64,000 nucleotides of DNA. It comes from Chelydra serpentina (lineage: Eukaryota; Chordata; Testudines; Chelydridae). The stretch is taken from the NCBI GenBank assembly GCA_037349315.1, contig JBAIAC010000004.1:43837001-43901000 (forward strand), read 5' to 3'. Below the pieces are notes generated by a model. The model searched no databases and had not been told where the DNA came from. It saw only the letters and a list, made by a program, of their open reading frames with translations. Below, in pieces: positions 1 to 11,958 of the stretch (position 1 is the first letter of the stretch; each line of letters begins with the position of its first letter). The position numbers and the translations under genes were made by a program.

Positions 1-1297
1 CAGTTCTCTTTGAAAGTAATAATATTCTCTGAAGTTCTGCATACGTCACCCCAGATACCCATCACCAGAGCTGCAGTGGAATTATTTGCCCGACATTTGC
101 ACGCTAATAAAAAGAAATGTCACTATTGATATAGGATAAAAATAAAACTACCCTATATGCCGATGTAGTTCTGTTTTGTAACAAACCTTCCCAATCCTTT
201 TGAATGAAATTAAATATTTTGGAGAAGTCTCTAGATTTAAAGTGAACCAGTAAATCAAGAAAGTTAGAGGTTAATGTTACACAAGTCTAGATTCCAGTGC
301 TCATTCAATAAAGGTACAAATCTTAAATATCTGGAACAACTACACAACCTAAACTTGACCCTTTAATAAATCTAGTTGTTTTTTTAATTTCTAAGGTTTT
401 TTACATGTATTCATAATCTTGATTGGGCAGGATAGCTACAATTGAGGTTGTGGATGTTTGTGAAAGCACTAAAATAGCACCTGAAAGAGAGGAAGAAAGA
501 AAGAATTCACTGAAAGTACTTGGAGTTTTACACCAAAATCTCAAGTATATGGAAACAGATTGATAGCTTCGTGATAAAATAAATTACTGCACTGAATACT
601 GACATGTTGCAAATGTGATTAATGTGACTCATTTCCTATAAGATAAAGTGAAATGAGTGTGGGAGGAATTTTGTTCTTTTTCTTATTTGTTGTTCAGACA
701 TGAAAGGACAAACAAGTTACGAAAAGAAATCTCAAATCATGGCATGTAATAGCAGCTGGAAAGAGTTACCACTTTTCCATATTTCTTTCAAAACTCTAAG
801 TGCTTTATAGGCATGCAAAACCATTGGTGTTTGTATGCAATTCATTCTGATTATGTTTTACACACATATTTGTATTATTTGTAGGTCTAAGAAGTGTTAT
901 CAGATGCGTTTCAGAATTGTCTGAATACATCATTACCATGTATTGTGAGGAAAGATTTAAAAAATATATCTTTTAACAGTGGCAGTTATTCTGTGTTTAC
1001 TGGGGAGTGGGAGGGAATAGGTGAAGATCATTACTTAAATTAAAATTTTCTACAGAAGTATGTCAAAGAAACAGTAATAGTACAGTAATGAATAACATTA
1101 CCTCTGTCAGGTCCATAGTATAAGGAGATATTTAACTCTTTCATTGTCATCGTTACTGCAGAGGAATTTTATGTAGACTTGGCTTTATCTGTAATTCTAG
1201 TCTTATTTCTATGCACGCTAACTGCATTTTAACCTGCTCTCTTCCTTTCCTTTTTTTCTCTCTTTTGCATGCTTGCTTTCTCTCCTTTGAACATTAG
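1..1297 (+). other. WASF3: WASF3 intron, 3' part
   Basis: AT-rich sequence upstream of the first recognisable WASF3 exon. I see no exon, RNA gene or clear repeat in it. It ends in a pyrimidine-rich tract and an AG acceptor at 1296-1297. Confidence 0.6.
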
Positions 1298-1473
1298 GAG
1301 CAAAAGCGTATAGATGGCACAACCCGTGAGGTGAAAAAGGTTAGAAAAGCCAGGAACAGGCGCCAGGAGTGGAATATGATGGCATATGACAAAGAGCTTA
1401 GACCTGACAACAGGTTGTCTCAAAATGTGTACCATGGAGCATCTTCAGAGGGATCACTGTCCCCAGATACTAG
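1298..1473 (+). CDS. WASF3: WASF3 exon: end of basic region and start of linker
   Basis: This exon encodes part of WASF3 (WAVE3), a subunit of the WAVE regulatory complex that relays Rac signalling to the Arp2/3 complex at lamellipodia. The reading starts EQKRIDGTTREVKKVRK, a Lys/Arg-rich stretch matching the basic region of WASF3 as I know it, and ends GSLSPDTR. WASF1 and WASF2 differ in the residues after it. The acceptor is a polypyrimidine tract plus AG at 1296-1297, and the donor is GTCTGT at 1474. The exon is 176 bp, so the last Arg codon is split AG|G with the next exon. Earlier exons (WAVE homology domain) lie outside the window. Paralog identity is firm because all four exons fit WASF3. 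Confidence 0.95.
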
Positions 1474-4400
1474 GTCTGTTTACAACAAGCCCTTTGCTTT
1501 ATCACAGTTATATGTTCGGAGATTCTGAGTAGCCTTAGATTGAGAATGTAGAAGTTAGTATAGAAAAGACACCATAAACATTTTAGACTTGTTCTCAAAA
1601 ATGCTTTTAAAGTACTGTGAAATTTTAAGAAATACGTACTAATTACTTTAAATTTTTGTACTTCCACTCCATATGTTTTTGTTGTCTGAACTTTAGTCAT
1701 TGTATTTCACTTGTGTGATGGTGTTTGCTTCATATTTTATTTTTGCATTTTGAACAGGTATAATTGAAGAAAGATTTAGATCTGTATATAATTGTTAGTT
1801 CCACTGTCTCTTCTCTCATTTCGACCTTGATACATTTTATTACTACTGACAGTACATGTTGTTTTTCTGTGCAAGATGACTATTAATCATTTCAGGATCT
1901 AGTCATCTGTGAGATCTTCAAGTGTTTTTCTATTTAAGTGAGAAATATTTTAAATACCTGGTGATGCATATAATTTTGCCTTTAGTGGGATGCTATAATT
2001 GGGGAAGAGTTCTTTATTGTCGTTCTGCATTTCTTACAAAAGCAAGCAACAAAACCAGCTGCATCGTTATTGCTTAAAACAAGTCACTTTGAACACTCAA
2101 ATCTCCTCTCAGGTGCACACAACAGAGCTTATCTTCAGTATTCTGCTCCCTCCATGTGTATGAAACTCCCTTTGAGCTCAGTGGGAGATCTGTATGCAAA
2201 GGGAGAGCCAGACATCTGAGGCTGTTCATCAAATGAGTCTAGGTAGAGAATTTTTCCCTAAACGGTTGTTCGTGTGTCATATTTAATTGATAGGCAGAAG
2301 AAACATAGGAAATAATTGGAATCTAGTGAAAAGCCAAATTATTTCACAATTCCAGTACGTGTTTAGGTTGTTTACTTGCTGAGGCCATTGGGCAACAGCC
2401 ACTGAGCAGGAGTGGGATTGATGTTTTCAGTTCACTGGATAGTTGTGATTAATGAAGGGGAATCGGCTCAGAACTTTGTTTCTTCAATGTTGAATATTTT
2501 TGGTGTGCTGTAGTCTTCTGCCAGATGACGTTGACTCTTTGGAAACCAGCCAGAGTTTTTGTTGTTTCTTCTCCTTCCATCAATGTTAAGTTTCAAGAGT
2601 TTGTGTTCAGACTTTTTCCCTTGTCTATATTTTTTTTTTTACCAGGAGTTTATTTTAGTTTACCATAATTTCTACGGCCAAAAATGTGTCCTGCTAATCA
2701 CTCTAATTTTTCTTTTTATGCAAAGTTCTTTTAAGTTAGTATTTTCAAAATGTTGATCTGAATTTTGCTTGAATTTAGTGCCAGATAAAAGAATTTTGGC
2801 GCCTTGTGTGCTATGACAATGGAGGGCGGCGGGACAGGGAGTGTATTCCAGAGCAAGCTTGTCCTGCACTCACCCTCCTGCAGCTCCTGTGCCATGGGGT
2901 TGATCTGTCTCCCAGCTTTGGCCTGTTGGCTCTCACCACAGCATGCAGACCGGGCCCTCTCCCCACCCCACCCCACCCCACCCTCCTCCCAACACTGGTG
3001 GTTTTGTGTGTGTCTGTGTGGCTTTTCACACCCCATAGTGTTTGTGGAGGGAGGAGGGGGGCCTGAGATGTGGACCCTGTGCAATTTTACCAAGTGCACA
3101 TTGGTTAATCCAGGCCTGATTGAATTGATGGGATGATATCAGTGCTCATTACTCAAGTGCAAGATGTAGATTTATTGCATCTCTTAGTTTTCTTCCTTCA
3201 CACACCTATCACCTTGCTTCCAGGGACCTTGAGATTAAAGAGTCGCATTTAATTTACCTTCCCCCCCCCTTTATTTCACTGCAATGTCAAAACATGTGTT
3301 CATCACGCTTTGTGCGCAGATTTTTATAATGTGAAGAAAGCAAGCTCTGGGAAATAGTTGCAATATGTAGCTTTCCCCAAGGAGGAACTGTAAAGACCCT
3401 CCACTAGCATCTGGGGTATTTTGGTGTGGGTGAAGGAAGGAGGATTATTTGTAATATCAAGTTGGTTATGACATTGTACTATACCTTTCTTATTACAGAT
3501 TTTGAAATGTTTATAGCAATGTGAACAATGAATTTTGCATGAATCAAATACCTGCCTGTATTGCGAAGTCTAGAGAAACAAGGTGGGTGAGGTAATATCT
3601 TTTCTTTGACCAATTTCTGTTGGCGAGAGAGACAAGCTTTCGAGCTACACAGAGCTCTTCTTCAGGTCTGAGAAAGGTACCAAGTGTGTCACAGGTAAAT
3701 ACAAGTTAGTTTAGCATAAATAGTTAGCGCACATTCTATCTGTTTGATCTTGTATATAGCTGTGACACTCTTAGTACCTTTCCCAGATCTGAAGAAGAGC
3801 TCTGTGTAGCTTGAAAGCTCGTCTCTCTCACAAACAGAAATTGATCCAATAAAAGATATTACCTCACCCACCTTGTCTCTCTAATATCCTGGGTGCAGAA
3901 ATCTGCACTTCAACTGTGGGTTAGTTTTGGGACTGTGGTAGGGTGAGGAAGAGATTTAGTAATTTGTATAATGCACCCTTTTAACCTTGATCTACCTTGC
4001 AAATGTTGTGGGAATTAAGCTATAAAAGTAAATGTAGAAGTGAGTCCAGTTCTCACAAAAGTTGTCTTATAGTGATGAGTGCAAATAGAAATGCCTACAA
4101 ATAGAGTGCCTATATATAAACTAACTCATAAAATACAAAGCATTTTAGCTTTGTTGTAAATATTTGACAAAATACAAAGGTGTGCTTGTATTCATAGTAC
4201 CTTGTTATATTTTAATACAGAGCTTAGGCAATTAAAAAGTCTTTGTTATTATGCTGTCCCAGTCAAATCCATAAAGTTTGAAATCCAAGTTTCCAGACTG
4301 TATCTACTTATTACAATGCATTTATGTTACACCTGTTGTGCTTCAGAGAGAGAGACACAAGCTGAATCCAAATAGAAACCAGCAAATAAATGTGAGGAAA

Positions 4401-5404
4401 GTAAGAACAAGAAAAGAAGAGTGGGAAAGAAGGAAAATGGGCATTGAGTTCATGAGTGACGCAAAGAAACTGGAGCAGGCAGGAAGCATGAAAAAGGACA
4501 AAATGCCCAAAGGGTGTGTCATTTTGTTTTACTCAATACCCTGGGTTTTTGTTGCTTGCCTTGTTTCCAGTCTTAAAGATGACGTGCATCATTTTACTGC
4601 CTATCTGTTTTAACCAAGTGACAGGCTGCACGACTATTACTAATGCAGTACAGCTCTGTGCAGTTATGGGATGAAGAGATCCTTTTGCTCCCTCTCTTGG
4701 GCTTATTTGACAAAGCATCATAGACTTTGCATCTTTATGAACTCTCTGCTCAGCTAATAATATTTGCATTTTTCAATATCTATCAGCCTTTCCAACCAAA
4801 CTACTTATGCAAAGAAAGCAAGAAAGCCTTTAAATATTAAGCTTTTGAAATTAGTTCTTTCTGCTTTGGTAAAATATGTTTTTCTGTATAACTGACTGCT
4901 TCCATTCTTGCTTTCTCTTTCTGCTTTCATTGTTAATACTTAGCTGGTTGCCCACAGTTATTAATTGTGTGTTGTCAAAAAAAAAATCAGTGTTTCCTTG
5001 CAACTAGGAGAAGACTGGAAAAAAAAAAGCTGTTATTGGTTTTGCTTTTTTAATTTAATTTGATTTATTCTACAGTATTCTGTCAGAGTTAATATGCCAG
5101 AATATTGAAAAGATGCAAGCCCTGCAGATTAAGATTTAGTCTCTGTGTACTCTAGTTTGTCAGATTAATTCATTTTGAAGTTACATGAATCTGAACAGAG
5201 GCTGGCTGTTGCCTTAGTAATTATATTGCTGCTGCTGTTGTAGTTTCCATGGTCTGACAAATGCTTGATAATGAAAATAGGAAAACCCATCACAAGAAAA
5301 GTCATTCCCAATGCAGTCATTAGCCTTACTGCTGAGCAGTGGAGACAGTGTTCTGCTACACTCATGTATTCTGTTCCACCCCATCCCATTTACTTTAATT
5401 TTAG
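1474..5404 (+). other. WASF3: WASF3 intron (3.9 kb)
   Basis: The intron runs between two phase-compatible exons. It contains a snap-back repeat at 3577-3893. A GC-richer patch lies at about 2800-3080 with a short (CCCCA)n run at 2961-2983; I could not identify it. A C-run lies near 3260. The rest looks like unique AT-rich intron. Short open frames on both strands around 2731-3136 have no recognisable domain and are not called. Confidence 0.75.
3577..3893. repeat. snap-back repeat, GGTGGGTGAGGTAATATC family
   Basis: Two inverted arms of about 100 bp (roughly 3577-3680 and 3775-3880) flank a loop of about 95 bp. Both arms contain the GGTGAGGTAATATCTTTT and AGAGCTCTTCTTCAG motifs. A short tail beginning TCTCTAATATCCTGGG follows the right arm. 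The same family recurs at 31055-31141, 50437-50575 and 61377-61508. Class is uncertain; see the finding on the shared tail. Confidence 0.8.
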
Positions 5405-5668
5405 GTCCCATGCGTCCGATGTTACCGATTATTCTTATCCTGCTACTCCGAATCATTCCCTGCACCAGCAGCCAATAATGTCTTCATATGGAACAGGAGA
5501 TGGACCACAGTATATGGGTGTAAACCAGGGCCTTGAGCATGAATATAGACCATCTTCTACCATAGTGCGGCATGCTACCTTAAACAGACCTCAACAACCA
5601 CCTCCACCTCCACCCCAGGCCTCAGAGGGCCCACACAGCTCTGTACCTTTGGTACCAGCAGACTATGG
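5405..5668 (+). CDS. WASF3: WASF3 exon: linker and first proline-rich part
   Basis: This exon encodes the middle linker of WASF3, starting SHASDVTDYSYPATPNHSLH and ending with a proline run (RPQQPPPPPPQ) and VPADYG. Proline-rich stretches in WAVE proteins bind profilin and SH3 partners such as IRSp53; that is family knowledge, not visible here. The acceptor is TTTAATTTTAG at 5404. The first base completes the Arg codon of the previous exon, and the last two bases (GG) are completed by the first base of the next exon. The donor is GTAAAA at 5669. A longer open frame upstream (from 5265) runs back into the intron and is not exonic. Confidence 0.95.
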
Positions 5669-6458
5669 GTAAAACTTCTGATTTACTGGTGTGGGTTTTA
5701 CAGGTTCAATACTCTGTACAAACTTAACTAATCCTGTTACTACCTCAGTAAGGTAGGTAGTAGGAAATCTGCTAATTTGCAAAGTATATTTAACAGTGTG
5801 AACTAATGGAGATGGGGAAATGTCAAAAACTGAAATACCGAACAATGTATTTAATAACATTGATGTGAGGCGTTGGACCCCCCCTTCTGGGATGCCACCT
5901 GACATACTGGGATTTCACTGAGCCTGCTTGCTCCACTAGCCTGGGCTCCCTCTCCTTGTTTTGCTGAATTAGGCTCTCCGGCCTCTGGCAGCACACACAC
6001 ACACAGGTAGGGACGCACCAGCTGTAGTCACAGTGTCTGCAAACAGCTCTCTATGAGAAGACTCAGCTAGGAATTTGCCCATCACTCAATTACTGCTCCC
6101 CTCTGGAAAGTACACCCAAAATAATATGGTCTTGTGTAGAGAAATCTATACAACGTAAACTCATACATTCGCCCCCTCCCTTAATGTGGAGGAAGATGTG
6201 CACAACTTCCCCCGCCCCCCAGTTATAAATTGCACAAACTATGTTTAATAATAAACAAAAACAAGTTTATTAACTATAAAAGGCAGGTTTTAAGTGATTA
6301 TACGGGATAGCCAACAGAAGAAAGCAGATTACCAAGCAAATAAAAAAAAACACGCATACTAATCTTAAGATCTTAAAGAGACTGGTTTCAAGAAATAATT
6401 TCTCACCCTAAATGTTTTAGGCAAGTTGCAGAGTTTCTGTAGCTTAGAATTCCAGTTA

Positions 6459-7197
6459 CAGTGAAATCCCCCTATAGTGCGCCCCGCGATAACGCAAATT
6501 CGGCTATAACGTGATCATAAGGTGGCTCCTGCGGCCCCAAGCAAAAAAAAAAAGGCGTCCAGAGTGTGCTTCCTTGCCTGGCGCCGACCCTGGCTCCATC
6601 TCCTCCCCATCTCCACCGTTCCTTCCCCCCTGCCCCCGCTTCCCCTTTTGGCGAGAAGGGACGAGACCAGCTTGAAATTCAAGCTGGTCTGTTTCAAGCC
6701 GATCTCTTCTCCCCAAAGCAGAGAAGTATCCAGCTGGTCAGTTTCAAGCTGGTCAGTTTCAAGCCGTCTCTTCTCTTCTGGCCAAAGGGGAGAAGTTTGA
6801 CCAGCTTGAAACTGACCAGCTTGAAATGTCTCCACTTTGGGGAGAAGAGAAGAGACTGGCTTGAAAGTCAAGCTAGTCAGTTTCAAGCTGGTCAGTTTCA
6901 AGCCGGTCTCTTCTCCCCAAAGCGGAGAAGTTTCAAGATGGTCAGTTTCAAGCAGGTCTCTTCTGTTCTCCCCAAAGCGGAGAAGTTTCAAGCTGGTCAG
7001 TTTCAGGCTGGTCAAACTTCTCCGCTTTGGCCAGAAGAGATGAGACCGGCTTGAAGCTGACCAGCTTGAAACCTCTCCGCTTTGGCGAGGCGAGCTTGAA
7101 ACGGTAAATTTTTGTAACCCCCCTATAACGCGACCCCGCATTTATTGCGATGGAATTTTTTGGACCCCAATTATCGCATTATAGCGGGGTTTCACTG
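6459..7197. mobile_element. Tigger/pogo-like (Tc1-mariner) non-autonomous element
   Basis: The ends are CAGTGAAATCCCC and the inverted GGGGTTTCACTG, flanked by TA on both sides (6457-6458 and 7198-7199), as expected for the Tc1/mariner superfamily. Inside the termini both sides carry TATAACG/GCGACCCCGC-type sequence. The centre is a minisatellite rather than a transposase. It is nested in the LTR at 5864-7806 and is therefore younger. Confidence 0.85.
6660..7100. repeat. minisatellite inside the Tigger-like element
   Basis: Tandem and inverted units of about 15 bp (TTTCAAGCTGGTCAG and its complement) alternate with a longer unit around TCTCTTCTCCCCAAAGCGGAGAAG. The units occur in both orientations. 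They create long open frames on both strands (for example 6515-7141 minus) that read as repeated SFKLV/LETDQ-type peptides; I treat these as artefacts. Confidence 0.85.
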
Positions 7198-8387
7198 TAT
7201 TTCTCTTTACAGACTAGACTCCTGTCTTAGTCTGGACTCAGCCCTTGCCTTTCCCACAGCTCAGTTTCTTTGTCTCTTCAGGTACTTTCAGCAGTCTTCC
7301 TTCTTGGGGAGGAAGGCAAAGGAGAAGAGTCCTGTTTGCCTTACTCCCCAGCCTTAAATAAGATTTACTTAAGGTGGGAATCTTTTGTTTCCCAGTCTCG
7401 ACCTCCCCCTCCTTTTAGTGGAAAATTACTAGATGGTGTTTAGTACCAGGTGACAGGACCACCTGACCTAGTAGTGTCACAGCTATGTCCCAGGACTCCG
7501 CTCCTGAAGGAGAGAGATTAGTATCTTCACAGTCTTAATGTTTCTTCCTAATGGCCCATAAAGGCTGATTGCGTGTTGTCTGGTGGGTGTCTCCCAAATA
7601 AACACACAGTTGTAATTGTTACATAGTCAATATTTCTAACTTTAGATACAGAAATGATACATGCATACAAATTGGATAATCACATTCAGTAAATTATAAC
7701 CTTTCCAATGCTGCCTTACAAGACTCATCTTGCATTAAATATATCTGTTATGCCATATCCATATCATAAGCATATTTCCATAAAGAATATGGGTTGCAAC
7801 ATTACAATTGATATGGCTGTAAAATATGAAAAGCTTTCAATGCATTACCAAACAAAGGGATAATGGCAAGATTTTCTTGTACATGAGGAACAATAGCTAG
7901 AGGGTAGTGCACCGAAAAATATTGAAAACTGCAAGAAAACAATAGAAATAGATGCATAAATTAAAGATATTATTTCCCACATTACAAACGTGAGAGGTTA
8001 AAATGATTCTTTAGAAACAAATACATCTATTTATCTAACTCAGGGGGTATTGAGAATGAAGGCGGATTCAGACAGTGTTTGTAAAAGCTCTTTGAATATG
8101 AAAAGCCCTATATAGTGCCTGCCCTTAAAAATTTCAGCTGCCTTGGATAACAATATAACGCTACCCCTCAGTATTTGCAATATTCCCTATGTGAATATCT
8201 AAGGAATTCGCTGGGGAAAGCTGCAAAGACTGTGTTAATGTTACCTGAGGTAAAATGAGAACATTTTAAAGGGTAACACTGTGTAAGTGCTAAGTGTTTA
8301 AATACTTCAGTCATTTCAGAAAAGCACTCTTCTTACTGACAAGTATTTCAGTTCTTTAAAATTATTTTTGTTCTTTTTTTTGTATAG

Positions 8388-8761
8388 GATGCTCCCAGCT
8401 CAGATGGTGGATTATTATAATCCTACTGGACCTCCCCCAACTCCTCTTCCCCCTATGATTCCTTCAGCACAAACTGCTTTTGTTAGTCCTCTTCAACTTC
8501 CTGTGCCACCTTCCCATTCTGGACTAGTGACCAGATCTACCTATGCTGCTGCTCCTTCTCCTCCTCCTCCTTCTGGGCTTGTTGTTACAGCTTCCCCTCC
8601 CCCCGGCCCACCTCCTCCCCCACCAGGTCCTCCTGCTGCAGGTTCATCTGTCACGTCCTCCCCGATGCATGCTTTTACAGTTCCTGAGGCAAAACGACAT
8701 GAATCCACACAGCCGCCGATCAGTGATGCTCGAAGTGATCTTCTTGCTGCTATTCGAATGG
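8388..8761 (+). CDS. WASF3: WASF3 exon: proline-rich region and start of WH2
   Basis: This exon encodes MLPAQMVDYYNPTGPPPTP through several polyproline runs (PSPPPPSG, PPPGPPPPPPGPP) to PPISDARSDLLAAIRMG. The last stretch is the first helix of the WH2 (V) motif, which binds monomeric actin. The acceptor is TGTATAG at 8387. The first G completes the Gly codon and the final G is the first base of the Gly codon finished by the last exon. The donor is a strong GTAAGT at 8762. The proline region is recognisably WASF3 but differs from the human protein in several residues, as this low-constraint segment usually does. Confidence 0.95.
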
Positions 8762-8954
8762 GTAAGTAAACTCTGTGTTTAAAGAGCTATTCCTTTTACA
8801 CAGTGAGACTACAGTGTCTCCTATGATTTGTGTTCATGGCTGCTGTTAACCACAAGCCACAATTTCATCTTTATAATTTGCTGAGAGAAATACTTCACTA
8901 CAACTGGCCCAGCCTAGGTATCTTGACATCCCTGCTCTTTGGACATACTTTTTT

Positions 8955-9213
8955 GGACTGGTCTCCACTATGCAGGATCGATTTAGCGGGTCTAGTGAAG
9001 ATCCACTAAATCAATGGCAGAGTGCTCTCCGGTCGACCCCGGTACTCCAGCTCTCTGAGGAAAAGTAAGGGAGGTCAACTGGAGAGCGTCTCCCGTCGAC
9101 TCAGTGCCGTGAAGACACCAGGGTAAGTCAACCTAAGTTATGCTCCTCCAGCTACATGAATAATGTAGCTGGAGTCGACATAGCTTCGGTCAATTTGTAG
9201 TGAAGGCAAATCC
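8955..9213. mobile_element. fold-back MITE, degenerate copy
   Basis: The termini GGACTGGTCTCCACTA and the complement of TAGTGAAGGCAAATCC resemble the family at 13280, 28873, 61987 and 62313. Internally it has the same GATCGATTTA...TAAATC fold-back near the left, GTCGAC motifs, and an inverted AGCTACATGAATAATGTAGCT hairpin near the right. No matching 3-bp duplication is visible, so this is an older or eroded copy. Confidence 0.7.
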
Positions 9214-10023
9214 TCAGGGTGTTAACCTCCTTGCAATTCTTGGGGTGCAGTCTGTACACCAAGTCACATTTCAAGGCTTACAACTGATTTAAGATGAATT
9301 CAGTTGTTTGTTTGAATGAAGTCAAAGGAAAACTTTTCTCATCTTAGTATATGAAGTATCCTTTTAAAAAGTGTGCAGGTTCCATGAGGTCCCTTGCAAC
9401 AGCTGTGAAATCCAAACATTGACTCCAGTGCATTTGATTTGGCTTTTTTTAACCGTAAAAGAATACTTTGTAATCAGGTGCTGCAGCCTTCATTCAGTTA
9501 TGCTTGCTTTAAAAAGCATAACCCTCTAAAATGCTTCCAGACACAAATTTTGACATCAGTCCTACTGAAAGTGACCTATAGTCTTTTAGAACTTTAATTT
9601 AAACCATAGCAGGCTATTGTCTGGGTATACCGCAAGAAGGACAGGAGACTTGTTATGGGTTTTAATCAGACCGTTACTTTATTATATGGATGTCTGGGAC
9701 TACCCGGCAGATAAAGTGTACAGTGCAGGCAAATCCATGCTTATTCAAATCAATTCTCCGGGGTTTTCACCAGCCCCCCCTTTGTTTCCATCCAGGTCTC
9801 CCAGCCGACCCATGGCTTGGACCTTACCATCCACCAGCCTTGTAAGAGGGTTAAGGAGGGCTATGAGAATGGAGGGGGTTGGCTCCCTGTCGTACCAATC
9901 ATAGGAGTCCCCGAGCACCCTACCCCGTTCTGTTCCTTTATCCAGTACCTTCTTTTAAGCCAGTGACCAGGCCATTTATCTGGTCACTGGCTGCCCTCTC
10001 TATGGAGTACCTGCACTGAACAT

Positions 10024-10383
10024 TCACCACAAGGAGGCACTAGCCATTTGCTTGGCTGCCTCCCCCCAACCCCGCTGGGTTCCTAGACATCTGCAAATGG
10101 CCTCTTGGCTAGCAGCCCTACTGGGGAGAAAGAACCCATTGTCCCATATGTGATTGTCAAGGGGCACCAGCAGCTGCATTGTTCTTGACCTGATATTGGA
10201 ACAACCTCCCGTAATGGAGAGCTGCATAGGCAACCCATTTTCTGGATCCTTGAATTGACAGGAATCCTTAAAACAAAATAAAATGAACAACTTGTAAGCT
10301 GGAGCCAATAATGTGCATTCCGCCAACCACAGGACATTCCGAGGTTCCAGAGAATGTAATTTGGCAAACTGGAAATGAGACAA
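10024..10383 (-). pseudogene. 3' terminal coding remnant of Ngaro-like copy A
   Basis: The minus-strand sequence ends in a peptide ICRCLGTQRGWGEAAKQ that aligns by eye with the C-terminus of the hydrolase-like frame of copy B (GIRRCLGIWLGVVGR at about 28270-28312). The rest has no clear SGNH motif. It is called a remnant only because of that homology and its position before the element's 3' end. Confidence 0.4.
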
Positions 10384-10909
10384 GGCGTCTGATGCCTAGA
10401 ACGTGCTTGGAATTAAAAACAGATGTTGAAGGTTAAGCATTGGAGAACAAATGCCCTTACCAACTTTCCAATCCCTGTGCAATCTGGAAGTTTGGAGATT
10501 GATAACCTGTACCCTGCCATATTGTCCCACCAGAGGCACACCCTTATATTAGCCCCAAATAAATAACCATTTGTACCTGCACAATGATACCCCATTAAAT
10601 TGAGTTAGAAAACTCATCCACACCCACAAGTCTTACTACATCTGTGTAGTGACTCGTACGTAATTGTGTGGTCTGGCTATGCCAGCCATTGCCGCTGCCA
10701 GAGAGGCACAAAACGCCCGCCCCAGGGCAACAACCCTGCAAGCAAAGTTCAGCTCAAAGCCCAGGTAGGTTAATGTAGCGGGAGGGTCTTTTTGCTAGGG
10801 GTTCACCCAACTATTTAGGCAGGGCCTGAAATGTGCCCAACAGGTGAAAACACTCACTTAACCCAGCTCGCCCTGCAAACAAAATTATGCAAATAATGCA
10901 CTATTTGGT

Positions 10910-11958
10910 TTAGTCCCGCTGACTGCACCACTGCCCAGTGCAACATTGTACTGAATTTCTGAAAAGCTGTACAGGACACTGAACGTCCCATGGGCATAGC
11001 CTTGTCGAAATAAAATTGCCGGCGGCAGGAGTCTTGCAAACATGCCTGTATTTACAGGGGTTGTGAAAACAACCACCATTATTAAATGCCCAGCAAATAC
11101 TATTACGTGCCCGGGGCCCCTTTCGAGTATGTTGCGGTATGAACAAACCCCGGGCAGCCTTGGTGTTATGCCCTTGAACCACAGTGTGTGATGCCACCTT
11201 ATTCCAGTTTGTGTTGCCCTTAATGGAAACTGCTTATGACATGCCCCCAAACATATTGGGTGCCCGCCTAATTATATCCGTATAATTCACAAAGGCAGGG
11301 CTGCTGTCTGGGTAGGCCTATACCATAGCACTCGCCTAGACGATGAGGGCAGCCTCCCAATTTTTTTCATGTTCTAAGCACCCTTGGCCTCTTTGGCAGT
11401 TCGCTGTTTTGCTTGTCTTGTCCATGGTTACTGTCCGTGAACACCTTCCTGTGCCATAGGGATATTATATCCACACATTTGCCTGTGAGGATTTTATATT
11501 TAGTTTTACCGAGTAGGTGAGCTCCCATTGGGTAAGCTACCCCAGCATAACCGTACTGAGGATTGCATGCAGGGAGTCCCGCAGAGCCCTGCACCCCCAT
11601 AGGCCTCCCGGGGGTGTCTACTCTGTCCCATGCGGTTACATGCCCTGATGGCCGATGAGTTGCCATGTGCCCTTCCGTGTCCTGCTCCCCAAACTTGAGC
11701 CCATGCTTGGCCTACCCGGTCACCCTGTGCAGACCCCTCGCATCTAGCTGCCTGAAGCTGCTGTAGTAAATGCAGATTTGCTTGCAGCAGCTGTGTAATA
11801 CCACCAGTGCCCACCCTAGGTGGGTCTGCCCCGGCTTCTCGACATTCCACTCCTGGGCCCAGAGTATTTAATACCCCAATAGGCTGACTCCTGTGCCCCT
11901 CAGGTGAACTCACCGAGTGACTGAGCACGGTCCCTGCATCTGGCTGTGGCCCCTGCAA
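10910..11958 (-). pseudogene. gag-like remnant of Ngaro-like copy A
   Basis: Minus-strand frames with shifts between them carry three parts in order: an N-terminal LLQANLHLLQQLQ heptad-like stretch (about 11760-11800), a middle MGAHLLGKTKYKILTGK (about 11470-11530), and a C-terminal zinc-finger-like CWAFNNGGCFHNPCKYRHVC (about 11030-11095). A C..FN.G.C...C.Y.H.C finger at the gag C-terminus is what I expect in DIRS/Ngaro-type elements. At least two frame changes make it non-functional. Confidence 0.55.

Larger units (their letters stand above)
5864..7806. mobile_element. solo LTR (split by Tigger element), 5-bp TSD
   Basis: The element begins TGTGAGGCG, ends CATTACA and is flanked by a perfect 5-bp duplication ATTGA (5859-5863 and 7807-7811). 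Without the nested element it is about 1.2 kb. TG...CA ends and a 5-bp duplication fit a retroviral-type LTR left by recombination; I see no internal coding sequence. The body resembles an LTR family I recall from turtle genomes. Orientation is not settled. Confidence 0.8.
5669..8387 (+). other. WASF3: WASF3 intron (2.7 kb)
   Basis: About 70 percent of this intron is a solo LTR (5864-7806) with a Tigger-like element nested in it. The remaining flanks (5669-5858 and 7812-8387) look like unique intron and end in a T-rich tract and TATAG acceptor. Confidence 0.8.

Noticed and set aside
2731..3136. Overlapping frames on both strands in the first complete intron
   Set aside because: GC-rich patch with a (CCCCA)n run; no splice signals matching WASF3 phase and no domain.
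5265..5404. Upstream extension of the WASF3 exon (open frame from 5265)
   Set aside because: A good acceptor (TTTAATTTTAG) at 5404 and the split Arg codon place the exon start at 5405; the extension does not resemble WASF3.
6515..7141. Minus-strand open frame of 208 codons and several overlapping + frames
   Set aside because: They are translations of the 15-bp minisatellite inside a Tigger-like element; repetitive peptide with no domain.
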